Shown piece by piece: positions 45,373 through 53,660 of a DNA stretch of 56,556 nt (the stretch's first letter is position 1; every line of letters begins with the position of its first letter). A model generated the notes under the pieces. That model had not been told where the DNA came from and ran no database searches. It saw only the letters and a list, made by a program, of their open reading frames with translations. The translations under genes were made by a program, and so were the position numbers. The DNA is from Parvibaculum sp. (GTDB taxonomy: Bacteria > Pseudomonadota > Alphaproteobacteria > Parvibaculales > Parvibaculaceae): positions 1 to 56,556 of the forward strand of contig NZ_NYVD01000107.1 of the NCBI RefSeq assembly GCF_002684405.1, given 5' to 3'.

Positions 45373-46326
45373 ATGACCGCCCGCAGACCCCTCTCCGTCG
45401 CGATCCAGATGGATCCGATCCACGCCATCAACATCAATGCCGATAGCACCTTCGCGCTGGGGCTGGAGGCGCAGGCGCGCGGCCACGAGCTTTTCTATTA
45501 CGAGCCGCATGAGCTTTCCATGCGCGACGGGCGCGTCTTTGCCCATATGCGGCCCATGACGCTGCGGCGCGAGGTCGGTAATCATTCGACGCTGGGAAGC
45601 GGCGAGAAACGCTTTCTCGACGACATCGATGTGGTGCTGATGCGCCAGGATCCGCCCTTCGATATGAGCTACATCACCCTTACTCATATGCTGGAGACGG
45701 TGCATCCGAAGACGCTCGTGGTGAACGACCCGGCTGAAGTGCGCAACGCCCCGGAAAAACTCTTCGCGGTCCGCTTCAAGGGCCTCCTGCCGCCGACGCT
45801 CATTACCCGCGATCCCGGCGAAATCCGTGCCTTCCGAGAGGAATTCAAGGACATCATCGTGAAGCCGCTTTTCGGCAATGGCGGCGCGGGCGTTTTCCGC
45901 CTGACCGAAGAGGACCAGAACCTGAACTCGCTGCTGGAAATGTTCGGCCAGATGAACCGCGAACCGGTGATCGTGCAGAAATATCTCCCGGAAGTGCGGC
46001 AGGGCGACAAGCGCATCATTCTCGTGGAAGGCGAACCCGTGGGGGCCATCAACCGCATCCCGGCAGAGGGCGAAGCGCGGTCGAACATGCATGTGGGCGG
46101 CGTTGCCGAGAAATGGTCGCTTACGCCGCGCGAGCGCGAAATCTGCGACGCCATCGGCCCGGAACTGAAAAAACGCGGCCTCATCTTTGTCGGCATCGAC
46201 GTGATCGGCGAGTACCTCACCGAGATCAACGTGACCTCGCCCACCGGCATCCAGGAAATCGACCGCTTCGACAACGCCAATCTCTCCGCGCTGGTCTGGG
46301 ACGCGATCGAGGCGCGCAAGAGCTGA
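45373..46326 (+). CDS. gshB: Glutathione synthetase
   Basis: GshB joins gamma-glutamylcysteine and glycine. The 317-residue ATP-grasp protein has [48 protein letters not shown] and [19 protein letters not shown] 45373 is chosen because AAGGA lies six bases upstream; ATG 45367 is adjacent and also in frame. In related genomes comM follows gshB closely; here about 7 kb of accessory genes separate them. Confidence 0.95.
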   Translation: MTARRPLSVAIQMDPIHAININADSTFALGLEAQARGHELFYYEPHELSMRDGRVFAHMRPMTLRREVGNHSTLGSGEKRFLDDIDVVLMRQDPPFDMSYITLTHMLETVHPKTLVVNDPAEVRNAPEKLFAVRFKGLLPPTLITRDPGEIRAFREEFKDIIVKPLFGNGGAGVFRLTEEDQNLNSLLEMFGQMNREPVIVQKYLPEVRQGDKRIILVEGEPVGAINRIPAEGEARSNMHVGGVAEKWSLTPREREICDAIGPELKKRGLIFVGIDVIGEYLTEINVTSPTGIQEIDRFDNANLSALVWDAIEARKS

Positions 46327-46390
46327 CATTTCCCATTTGGCTCTCACACTCTAGACTGACCTGCTTGCAGCAAGGCGGGAAAGGCATGTC

Positions 46391-47671
46391 ATGTGTGGGA
46401 AGGCGATAAGCGGTTTCGTTTTGGGAGCGGTTGTCCTGCTGGGCGCGGCGATGCCCGTGCGTGCGGATGACGACGCGGCTCTGCGTGACAGGGCGCAGGC
46501 GATCCATGATCGCGTTATCGCCATCGATACCCATGTCGACATTCCGACGAGTTTTGCCTCCCCCGCCTACGATCCCGGCAAGGACAATGCGCCGCCTGTG
46601 CTGGTCGATATTCCCAAGATGGAGAAGGGTGGCCTCGACGGCGTTTTCTTCATCGTCTATGTGCCGCAGACGAAGCGCGATCCGGCAGGCGAGTCCGCCG
46701 CCATTTCCAAGGCCTTTGCGAAGTTCGCCGCCATCCACCGCATGACGGACGATCAGGATACGGATCGTATCGGGCTGGCCACCAGCGCCGCCGATGTGCG
46801 CCGTCTCAACGATGAGGGCAGGAAGATCGCGCTGATCGGCATCGAGAACGGCTTTGTGGTGGATCACCATCCGGAGCTTCTCGATGTCTATTACGAACTC
46901 GGTGCGCGCTATTTCGGCCTCGTTCACAATGGCCATAACGATCTTGCCGACAGCGCGCAGCCGAAGGAAAGCCTCGGCGACAAGCCGAATGACGAAGGCG
47001 GCGAGCATCACGGGCTGAGCCCGATGGGCGAGGCCGTGGTTCGTCGCTGCAACGATCTCGGCATCATGGTGGATGTCAGCCATGCGGCGAAATCGACCAC
47101 GCTCGCCGCAATCGCACTGTCGCGTGCACCCGTCATCGCGTCGCATTCTTCCGTCTATGCGCTGCGCGCACATCCGCGCAACATGGACGATGAGACCATG
47201 AAGGCGCTGGCCGCGAAGGGCGGCGTCATCCAGATCGTCGCATTCGACGACTATCTGCACGAAGTGCCAAAGGCAAAACACAAGGCACGGGGAGAGGCGG
47301 CGAAACGCCTGGGCCTGACGAGCCTTGAAGCCTTCTTCAATGCGAGCGATGAAACGAAAGCCGAGTTCCAGAAAATCTCCGACGGGCTCGACGCGAAATA
47401 TCCCCGCGCCACCGTCTCCGATCTGGTCGACCATATCGATTATGCGGTGAAGCTTGTCGGCATCGACCATGTCGGCATTGCGTCGGACTTTCAGGGCGGC
47501 GGCGGCATTCAGGGCTGGCGCGATGCGGGCGAGACCTTCAACGTCACACTGGAACTCGTGCGGCACGGTTATTCGGAAGCCGAGATTGCAAAGCTCTGGG
47601 GCGGCAATATCCTGCGCGTGATGGACGAGGTCGAAACGGCACGGAAGCAGACCTCCATGCAGGCGGAGTGA
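46391..47671 (+). CDS. Secreted M19 (renal-type) dipeptidase
   Basis: A 426-residue zinc dipeptidase with a signal peptide (about 1-25, cut near VRA-DD). Metal and substrate residues are in AIDTHVDIP, LIGIENGF, MVDVSHAAK and IASHSSVYALRAHPRN; GIDHVGIASDFQGGG replaces the usual GSDFDG, so the aspartate after SDF is a glutamine here. It probably cuts dipeptides or D-amino-acid-containing peptides in the periplasm. The next gene begins 2 bases after its stop. Confidence 0.9.
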   Translation: MCGKAISGFVLGAVVLLGAAMPVRADDDAALRDRAQAIHDRVIAIDTHVDIPTSFASPAYDPGKDNAPPVLVDIPKMEKGGLDGVFFIVYVPQTKRDPAGESAAISKAFAKFAAIHRMTDDQDTDRIGLATSAADVRRLNDEGRKIALIGIENGFVVDHHPELLDVYYELGARYFGLVHNGHNDLADSAQPKESLGDKPNDEGGEHHGLSPMGEAVVRRCNDLGIMVDVSHAAKSTTLAAIALSRAPVIASHSSVYALRAHPRNMDDETMKALAAKGGVIQIVAFDDYLHEVPKAKHKARGEAAKRLGLTSLEAFFNASDETKAEFQKISDGLDAKYPRATVSDLVDHIDYAVKLVGIDHVGIASDFQGGGGIQGWRDAGETFNVTLELVRHGYSEAEIAKLWGGNILRVMDEVETARKQTSMQAE

Positions 47672-47673
47672 AG

Positions 47674-48798
47674 ATGGACGCCAAAAACACCGAGCGTTAC
47701 CTAGAAAACCTGCAAGGAGAGATCGACGGTGCGAGCCTTTATCGCGCCCTGGCGGAGGTCGAGTCCGACCCGAAGCTTGCCGAGGTCTATCGCCGTCTCG
47801 CGGCCGTGGAAGAGAGCCATGCCGAATACTGGAAGAAGCAGCTCGGGCGTCTGGGCGCGCGCATCCCATCGTTGAAACCGGGCTTCCGCACCCGGGCGCT
47901 GGCGTTTCTGGCGCGGCGCTTCGGTCCGGCTTTCGTGCTGCCCGTCATCAACACGCTCGAACAGGCCGATAGCGGCGTTTACGACAAGCAGCCCGAAGCC
48001 GTGGCCGGCGGTCTGCCGGACGCCGAACGCAGCCATGCGCGCATCCTCTCCGCGATTGCGAACCCGCGATCGGGGATGGAAGGCGGCACGATTGCGCGCC
48101 TCGAAGGCCGTCACCGCGCGATGGGCGGCAATGCGCTGCGTGCCGCCGTGCTGGGCGCGAATGACGGGCTCGTCTCCAACCTCTCCCTGGTGATGGGCGT
48201 GGCGGGTGCGGCAGTGGGTAATGCGACCATCCTGCTGACGGGTCTTGCCGGTCTCGTCGCAGGCGCCTGCTCCATGGCGATGGGCGAATGGCTGTCGGTC
48301 AATTCCTCGCGCGAGCTTTACCAGAAGCAGATCCGCACCGAAGCGATGGAACTGGAAGAAGTGCCGGAGGAAGAGAAAGAGGAACTCGTCCTTATCTATC
48401 AGGCCAAGGGACTGTCGGAGGCCGAAGCGCGCGCGCTGGCCGACAAGCTCTTGTCGGACAAGGACACCGCGCTCGACACGCTCGTACGCGAGGAACTCGG
48501 CATCGACCCGAACGAACTGGGCGGATCCGCCTGGGGTGCCGCGGGCACCTCCTTCCTGCTTTTCTCCATCGGCGCGATCTTTCCCGTCGCTCCCTACTTC
48601 TTTTTCTCCGGCTGGTCGGCGTTGTTGGCCAGCTTGGCCTCGGCGGGTGTGGCGTTGGCGGTGATCGGCGCCGGCACCTCGCTTTTCACCGGGCGCGGCG
48701 CGCTCTTCTCCGCCTTCCGCCAGCTTGCCATCGGCTTCGCGGCGGCGGGCGTCACCTATGGTATCGGTAGTCTCGTCGGCGTAAGTCTCGCCGGGTAG
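47674..48798 (+). CDS. Rubrerythrin-like/VIT1 fusion (Fe2+/Mn2+ transporter family)
   Basis: A 374-residue protein. Residues 1-130 resemble a ferritin-like domain: RYLENLQGEIDGASLYRALAEVESDPKLAEVYRRLAAVEESHAEYW with the E and ExxH residues that bind iron. From about 148 it is a VIT1/CCC1 transporter: ALRAAVLGANDGLVSNLSLVMGVAGA, a cytoplasmic helical metal-binding loop (about 215-275) and paired helices to the end. It resembles the long form common in Actinobacteria more than rhizobial MbfA (about 325 residues). It probably exports iron or manganese under control of the ferritin-like domain; inference from family. Confidence 0.87.
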   Translation: MDAKNTERYLENLQGEIDGASLYRALAEVESDPKLAEVYRRLAAVEESHAEYWKKQLGRLGARIPSLKPGFRTRALAFLARRFGPAFVLPVINTLEQADSGVYDKQPEAVAGGLPDAERSHARILSAIANPRSGMEGGTIARLEGRHRAMGGNALRAAVLGANDGLVSNLSLVMGVAGAAVGNATILLTGLAGLVAGACSMAMGEWLSVNSSRELYQKQIRTEAMELEEVPEEEKEELVLIYQAKGLSEAEARALADKLLSDKDTALDTLVREELGIDPNELGGSAWGAAGTSFLLFSIGAIFPVAPYFFFSGWSALLASLASAGVALAVIGAGTSLFTGRGALFSAFRQLAIGFAAAGVTYGIGSLVGVSLAG

Positions 48799-48829
48799 CG
48801 AACAGCGTAAAGGGAACGGAACAGGCGGC

Positions 48830-49354
48830 ATGAGCGAAGCGGCAAAGAAGAAAGAAGACATCCTTCAACCCACCGACGACGAGGCCCGCGCGCTTGCCCA
48901 TGCGCTGCTTGCACGGGCCGACTATGCGGCGATAGCCGTTCTCGACCCGGCAACCGGCCATCCGCTGGCAAGCCGTGTGGCGCTGGCGCTGGACGAAGAC
49001 GGCGTGCCCGCGATCCTGACCTCGAAACTGGCCGCGCATACGCCCGCCATCGAGGCGGACAAGCGCTGCTCGCTGCTGGTCGGCGAGCCCGGCATGATCA
49101 AGGAAGCAAAAGGCGATCCGTTGACCCATCCGCGCCTCACGGTGATCGCGGAAGCATTGCGCGTGGACCGCGACAGCGATGTCCATCGCAGGCTGCGCGA
49201 GCGCTGGCTCGCCCGGCATCCGAAGTCGAAGCTCTATATCGATTTTCCCGACTTTGCCTTTTTCCGCCTGACGCCTTTGCGCGGCAGCCTCAATGGCGGG
49301 TTCGGCAAGGCATATGAGCTGGCCGCCTCCGACCTTATGCTGGCGCGCAGCTGA
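48830..49354 (+). CDS. HugZ-type PPOX flavin/haem-binding protein (N-terminal domain only)
   Basis: A 174-residue split-barrel protein: HALLARADYAAIAVLDPATGHPLASRVALALDEDGVPAILTSKLAAHTPAIEADKRCSLLVGEPG and IDFPDFAFFRLTPLRGSLNGGFGKAYEL match the N-terminal domain of HugZ-like proteins. The C-terminal haem-contact domain of HugZ is missing, so haem oxygenase action is doubtful. Third PPOX-fold gene in the window. It follows the VIT1 fusion by 31 bases, an arrangement that suggests iron or haem handling. Confidence 0.8.
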   Translation: MSEAAKKKEDILQPTDDEARALAHALLARADYAAIAVLDPATGHPLASRVALALDEDGVPAILTSKLAAHTPAIEADKRCSLLVGEPGMIKEAKGDPLTHPRLTVIAEALRVDRDSDVHRRLRERWLARHPKSKLYIDFPDFAFFRLTPLRGSLNGGFGKAYELAASDLMLARS

Positions 49355-49373
49355 GACAGACGAGAGGGATGAC

Positions 49374-50372
49374 ATGAAATACGCGACGGGCATGGTGGCC
49401 ATTCTGGCGGCACTCTTTCTGACGGCCGGATCGGCGCACGCCGCGAGCTTCGATTGCGACAAGGCGTCCGGCCCGCGCGAAATGGCGATCTGCAAGACCG
49501 ACGATCTCTCGGCGGATGACGAGATCATGGCCGCGCTCTACGCAGGCGCCCGGGCGCGCATCTCCGCAGACGCCGTTAAAGAGCTGCGCGACAGCCAGGT
49601 TTCATGGCTGCGCTTTCTCGACAAGGCCTGCCCGCAGAAAGATGTGAAGAAGCAGGCGGCATGTCTGAAACCCTGGTACCGCGAGCGGCTGAAATTTCTC
49701 AGCCACACGGTGACGGAAAAAGCGGGCCGCACTTTCCTGACGCTGGATGAGTGGACATTCATCGCGCCCGAGAAAAAGGGCGAGGAGGAAATGCCCGGCG
49801 CCAACCAGATGCGGTATCGCGAGGATGTGAGCTTCGCCATCGACAAGCCGGCAAGCGACGGCGAACGAGCCTTCAACGCGCTTGTCGCCAAGCAGTCCGA
49901 CCTCTGGAACGGGTTCGATGGCGAGGTGCAGCGCTCCACCTGGTTCAAGCTCAACGAGGCGACGGAGAATTTCGCAAGCCTCGATATCTTCCGCTGGGAG
50001 TTTCATGTCGGTGCGGCCCATGGCTTCGGCGCGGCAAAGCATCTGAATTATCGCCTCGACGAGGCGCGTCCGCTGCAGGTGAAGGATATCTTCGCCGAAA
50101 AAGACGGTTGGCAGAAAACGCTCGCCCGGCGCGCGCTCGATGGCCTCCACAAGATTGTCGGTGAAGATAACGGCCTGTTCGACGGCGCGGAGGAGACGAT
50201 TGCGGAGATGGTCGGCGATCCGAAAAACTGGGTCGTGACGCGCGAGGGGCTGGGCGTCAATTTCCCCGTCTATTCGGTCGGCCCTTATGCCATGGGCGAC
50301 CACACGGTAACGACGCCCTGGAAGGATCTCGCGCCCTGGCTTGCGAAGGATGCGGTGATCGGGGCGCAGTGA
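49374..50372 (+). CDS. Secreted LprI-like/DUF3298 two-domain protein
   Basis: A 332-residue protein with a signal peptide (ends near AHA-AS, residue 24). Residues 25-110 have the LprI/DUF1311 pattern of spaced cysteines: FDCDKASGPREMAICKTDDLSADDEI, Q-x2-WL and KQAACLKPWYRERLKFL. The rest, with VGAAHGFGAAKHLNYRLDEARPLQVKDIF and a late VTREGLGVNFPVYSVGPYAMGDHTVTTPW, resembles DUF3298/DUF4163. LprI of Mycobacterium inhibits lysozyme; here that is a guess. Confidence 0.78.
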   Translation: MKYATGMVAILAALFLTAGSAHAASFDCDKASGPREMAICKTDDLSADDEIMAALYAGARARISADAVKELRDSQVSWLRFLDKACPQKDVKKQAACLKPWYRERLKFLSHTVTEKAGRTFLTLDEWTFIAPEKKGEEEMPGANQMRYREDVSFAIDKPASDGERAFNALVAKQSDLWNGFDGEVQRSTWFKLNEATENFASLDIFRWEFHVGAAHGFGAAKHLNYRLDEARPLQVKDIFAEKDGWQKTLARRALDGLHKIVGEDNGLFDGAEETIAEMVGDPKNWVVTREGLGVNFPVYSVGPYAMGDHTVTTPWKDLAPWLAKDAVIGAQ

Positions 50373-50385
50373 GCGGGAGGTACGA

Positions 50386-50826
50386 ATGACTGGCCGGCAT
50401 GTTCTCAACGGAAGCTGTCATTGCGGGCGGCTGTCGCTCCGTTTCGAAACCGCGATCGCGCCCGCCGACTATCATCCCCGCGCCTGCGACTGTTCCTTCT
50501 GCGTGAAGCATGACGCTGCCTATATCTCCGACCCGAAAGGCAGCCTCACCTTTCGCGTGAAGGGCGAGGACGCGCTCTCCCGCTACCGGCAGGGCTCCGG
50601 CGCCGTGGAATGTCTCATCTGCCGCGATTGCGGCGTCTATGTCGGCGCGATCTTCGAGGATGCAGGACAAACCATCGGCACGGTGAATGTCCGCTGCATC
50701 GACGGAGACGTCGCGTTCGGCGCACGTCGGACGGTCTCGCCGCAGCAGCTCGGCCGGGATGAAAAGGTGGGGCGGTGGCAGGAAATCTGGACGCCGGTCA
50801 CAGGGGGCGAAATCACCGGCGCGTGA
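50386..50826 (+). CDS. GFA-family (CENP-V/GFA) zinc protein
   Basis: A 146-residue protein with GSCHCGRLSLRFE, RACDCSFCVKHDA and CLICRDCGVYVGA, the cysteine sets of the glutathione-dependent formaldehyde-activating-enzyme fold. Members bind two zinc ions; substrates are mostly unknown and glutathione dependence is not shown for most. GGGAGG precedes the ATG. Convergent with the SH3 gene, 6-base gap. Confidence 0.88.
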   Translation: MTGRHVLNGSCHCGRLSLRFETAIAPADYHPRACDCSFCVKHDAAYISDPKGSLTFRVKGEDALSRYRQGSGAVECLICRDCGVYVGAIFEDAGQTIGTVNVRCIDGDVAFGARRTVSPQQLGRDEKVGRWQEIWTPVTGGEITGA

Positions 50827-50832
50827 GGCGGG

Positions 50833-51480
50833 TCACTGATCTTTCGGCGGAACGCGGCAGCAGCCGCGAACTATGCGGTAGGAGAGGCTCGTGCGGGAAT
50901 CGGGGGGTGTCTGGCGAAAAGTCAGGGAGACTTTCCATCCATAGCGCGCATCGCTCATCCCGTCGGAACAGCTTCTGGTGGCGTGTATGATGGCTTTCCC
51001 GGTTCCGTTGTCCAGGCTGATGCTTCCCTTCCAGGGGGCGCCGGACGCGCTATCGATGGCGAGCGTGTCGCCCGATATGGTTTCCACACCGGAGAGAATT
51101 ACCTCGCTCTCGGAAAACTTGGCCGACCAGAACGGCTCCGTGCCCCAGCACTGGAACCCCTCCGGAAGGTTGAGCGTCTTGTTCATCCGTGGCGCATAGG
51201 GAGCGAGATAGGCCATGGAGACCCAGCCAGTGCGACCGTTTGCCGAGACGCGGGCCCAGCCGTGATCCGTTTCGAAAACCTCGATCGGTTTGGCATGCGG
51301 ACCGAAACTGCCTATCTGGTCGGCCGCCGCCGAAGGCTTTGCACGCACCATGAGCATGTCGTCATCGGCTACATGCGCCACCCGGTAATAGCCCACATCG
51401 CCGATCTGCTCCGCCGATGCGGGGGAGATGACAAAGAATGACAACATAATTGCCATCAAAGTAGCGTGGCGGATCGGCAT
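50833..51480 (-). CDS. Secreted SH3-domain protein with COG3650-like C-terminal domain
   Basis: A 215-residue protein with a signal peptide (about 1-23, ASA-EQ). Residues 25-95 form a bacterial SH3 domain (MLMVRAKPSAAADQIGSFGPHAKPIEVFETDHGWARVSANGRTGWVSMAYLAP), which often binds murein. The rest has CWGTEPFWSAKF, the COG3650-type motif, and two later cysteines. ATG 51480 has GAAAGG upstream. The 98 bp before it hold its promoter and end where the comM repeat starts. Confidence 0.8.
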   Translation of the reverse strand: MPIRHATLMAIMLSFFVISPASAEQIGDVGYYRVAHVADDDMLMVRAKPSAAADQIGSFGPHAKPIEVFETDHGWARVSANGRTGWVSMAYLAPYAPRMNKTLNLPEGFQCWGTEPFWSAKFSESEVILSGVETISGDTLAIDSASGAPWKGSISLDNGTGKAIIHATRSCSDGMSDARYGWKVSLTFRQTPPDSRTSLSYRIVRGCCRVPPKDQ

Positions 51481-51578
51481 GAAGAAAAACCTTTCTCGAT
51501 CGGAGCATCCACAAATGACACCGTGGCGGGGTATCGACAAGCCTCAAATATTCGTCCTCCCGGATCGTCCGTAGGGAT

Positions 51579-51755
51579 CCTTTTCGTTCTTGACTGAAAC
51601 CTCTCTTTCACGCGAGCCTTTCTCCATAACAGGATATCGGGCGAGGGTAGAGGCAGGCGGGGACTTTCCACGGTTGCGCATGTCGGAACGATGGATTTTC
51701 AGGGGCGTCAAAGCGCGGCCCATCAAGGCGCAGATCCGCGCCGTAGGTTCTCAAA
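51579..51755 (+). pseudogene. Decayed copy of the comM promoter and 5' end
   Basis: This stretch aligns with 53482-53660, the promoter and first 25 codons of comM. The first 22 bases (51579-51600 = 53482-53503) are identical. TTTCTCCATAAC is shared at 51619-51630 and 53522-53533. The comM ATG (53586) is ACG here (51670-51672), followed by the shared GGTTGCGCAT and TTTTCAGGG. One extra G in GGGGCG shifts the frame. About 18 bases present in the intact copy are missing. Similarity fades after about 51755. Confidence 0.75.
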
Positions 51756-51856
51756 CCGCTCATTCAGTCATTTCAGGGGCGCGCGTAAAATCGCCGTCCT
51801 GTTGCCTCGTCCTGAGTTCTGAGGATTGCGACGGACCATCATTGTCAAGGTGTGTT

Positions 51857-53449
51857 ATGAGAATAATAGTTCTGCTTTCTGTTTTGTTTTCGTGTCTTTT
51901 TCTAAATAGCTCGATATCCAGAGCAGACACTTTCTATATTACTTTCAAGAACACCGGTAACGAGGACATTTCCTACACGATGGCAACACGCCGCCTGGCG
52001 ATGTTTGGCTGGCGCGACTGGGAAGCGAAAGGGTGGATCAAGCTCAAAGCCGGCGAGTTCCACCAGGCTTTTTACGGCGTCAACGAACAGGTCGTTTTCG
52101 CGTTCAAGAAGCGCGGCGGCTACGTGGTCTACAGCATGAAAGGGGGAGGCGGGAGCAAATGGCTGGATGGCTGGCACGTCGCCCCGAAAAAGAAGTTTCG
52201 ATATTCGTTTCGCAGGAAAAGCTCCAGAAGTTCGAAACTCACGGACTACATAAAATCATCTTTCGGCTATCGCTATGAGCCCATGGGGTTCGGCACCAAT
52301 CATATGGTGCGAGAGCACGTCAATATTCCGTCCTACAAATCCGACAAGGTAATCCCGTTCAAAAGCACGCAGGAAGCGGCAGTAGAAGCCAAGAAGGAGC
52401 CGGTATTTCCTCCGAATGCGCTCCAGCGACTGGACTCCCTGCTGCGGAAACATTTGTCGGGCTCGGTCTGTGACGGAGGCTTCTTCGTCATGAAACATCC
52501 GAGGGGCGCTGTCCGGGTTACGAAGAATGGGGAAATACAAGTCAAGGGTCGGCAGTATTATAGTAATAAAAAAAACAAGGTAACATCGACGGGTGACATG
52601 CATTCGGTTCGTCTGGAAGAAGCTGTTTCCTTGGATTTTGCCCGACAAAACGAATGTTACCGAATTGACATCAGATGTGAAAAGCGTAGTGATTGTGCGA
52701 AGTCTTTTAAAACAACGGAAAAACGATCCTATAAATTAAGGCTGAGTTCTTTTAATCTTTATTTCAACTCACCCGAAGCCGCAAATGAAGTGGGCGCAGA
52801 GCTGGCGTCCCTTCTTGGCAAAAAGGTGAAAGTATCCGAACCGTTTGCCATCAAGGAAAAGGCGGCTCCCGCCGAAGCCGAGAAACCCGAAAAACCGAGA
52901 AAGACATTGGCGAGGGATTATGGACCGTACTGGCTGATCCCTCTCGCCGGTTTCGCATTCATCGTTTTTGCCGGCGCGCAGTCGCTTCGGCAAGGTGGCG
53001 TTCGCAAGGGCGCGCGGACGGTCTCCTTCTTTGACGGGAGTTCCCGGACGAGTCATGCGGCGTTCCTTCTGGCGACAATTGTCGGGTACGCCGTCTATCT
53101 TCTTTCGGCAATTCTTCTGTCCCTCTTCTTCGATGTTGAAGGTGCCGACATTTTCAGCGCCCCGGCTTCGGAAATACTGGAGGCAGTGGCGGTCTTGTCG
53201 ATCGCTTTTGTCTTGCTTGTCGCTTCCGGATATTTCCTGATCGCGACGGATCTGAGGAACAAGTACACGACAAAGAAGAGGATATTCTTTGTTTCCCTTG
53301 TCGTTTATGCCGCCCTGGTTTTCATCATCGCAGGACTAATGCCCTATGACCGTTTTTGGGGGCTTGGCCTGTTCTTTGTTGCGGCGCTCACGATCCTTTC
53401 CGCCTTGCCCTTTGCGGTGACGTGGATAGGGAGGCGGCGCCACGGGTAG
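51857..53449 (+). CDS. Unrecognised exported membrane protein, foreign composition
   Basis: A 530-residue protein I cannot assign. A signal peptide (MRIIVLLSVLFSCLFLNSS, cut near SRA-DT) leads into a domain (24-140) with WRDWEAKGWIKLKAGEFHQAF, which faintly recalls DUF1036. A Lys-rich middle with four cysteines (CDGGFF, ECYRIDIRCEKRSDC) follows, then an Ala/Glu/Pro/Lys linker (330-350) and five predicted helices (about 358-377, 400-425, 440-465, 474-496, 500-524). Base composition is far from the neighbours: 52681-52740 has about 20 G+C of 60. It lies between the two comM 5' copies, so it looks inserted. ATG 51857 is preferred to the open stretch upstream, which is comM remnant. Confidence 0.8.
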   Translation: MRIIVLLSVLFSCLFLNSSISRADTFYITFKNTGNEDISYTMATRRLAMFGWRDWEAKGWIKLKAGEFHQAFYGVNEQVVFAFKKRGGYVVYSMKGGGGSKWLDGWHVAPKKKFRYSFRRKSSRSSKLTDYIKSSFGYRYEPMGFGTNHMVREHVNIPSYKSDKVIPFKSTQEAAVEAKKEPVFPPNALQRLDSLLRKHLSGSVCDGGFFVMKHPRGAVRVTKNGEIQVKGRQYYSNKKNKVTSTGDMHSVRLEEAVSLDFARQNECYRIDIRCEKRSDCAKSFKTTEKRSYKLRLSSFNLYFNSPEAANEVGAELASLLGKKVKVSEPFAIKEKAAPAEAEKPEKPRKTLARDYGPYWLIPLAGFAFIVFAGAQSLRQGGVRKGARTVSFFDGSSRTSHAAFLLATIVGYAVYLLSAILLSLFFDVEGADIFSAPASEILEAVAVLSIAFVLLVASGYFLIATDLRNKYTTKKRIFFVSLVVYAALVFIIAGLMPYDRFWGLGLFFVAALTILSALPFAVTWIGRRRHG

Positions 53450-53481
53450 TGAGGGGTGCGAGCTGTCCTGTTGACAGGTTC

Positions 53482-53660
53482 CCTTTTCGTTCTTGACTGA
53501 AACAGCTGATTCACGCGAAGCTTTCTCCATAACCGGACGTCGAGCGCCGAACCGGGCGATCGATCAGGGCGGGTGGGGGCTTTTCATGGTTGCGCATATC
53601 GAGACGGTGGCTTTTCAGGGCGTGGATGCGCGCCCCGTCGACGTGCAGGTGCAGATCGCG
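53482..53660 (+). repeat. Right copy of the direct repeat flanking the inserted gene
   Basis: Partner of 51579-51755, about 1.9 kb away in the same orientation. It holds the presumed comM promoter and intact first 25 codons. The identical 22-base block contains CTTGACTGAAAC; I find no clear -10 at the usual distance. Just upstream, CCTGT-TG-ACAGG (53467-53478) forms a small dyad close to the left edge of the repeat. Confidence 0.75.

Noticed and set aside
51590-51856. 89-codon in-frame extension of the unknown gene before comM
   Set aside because: It is the decayed comM remnant; the signal peptide starts at 51857.
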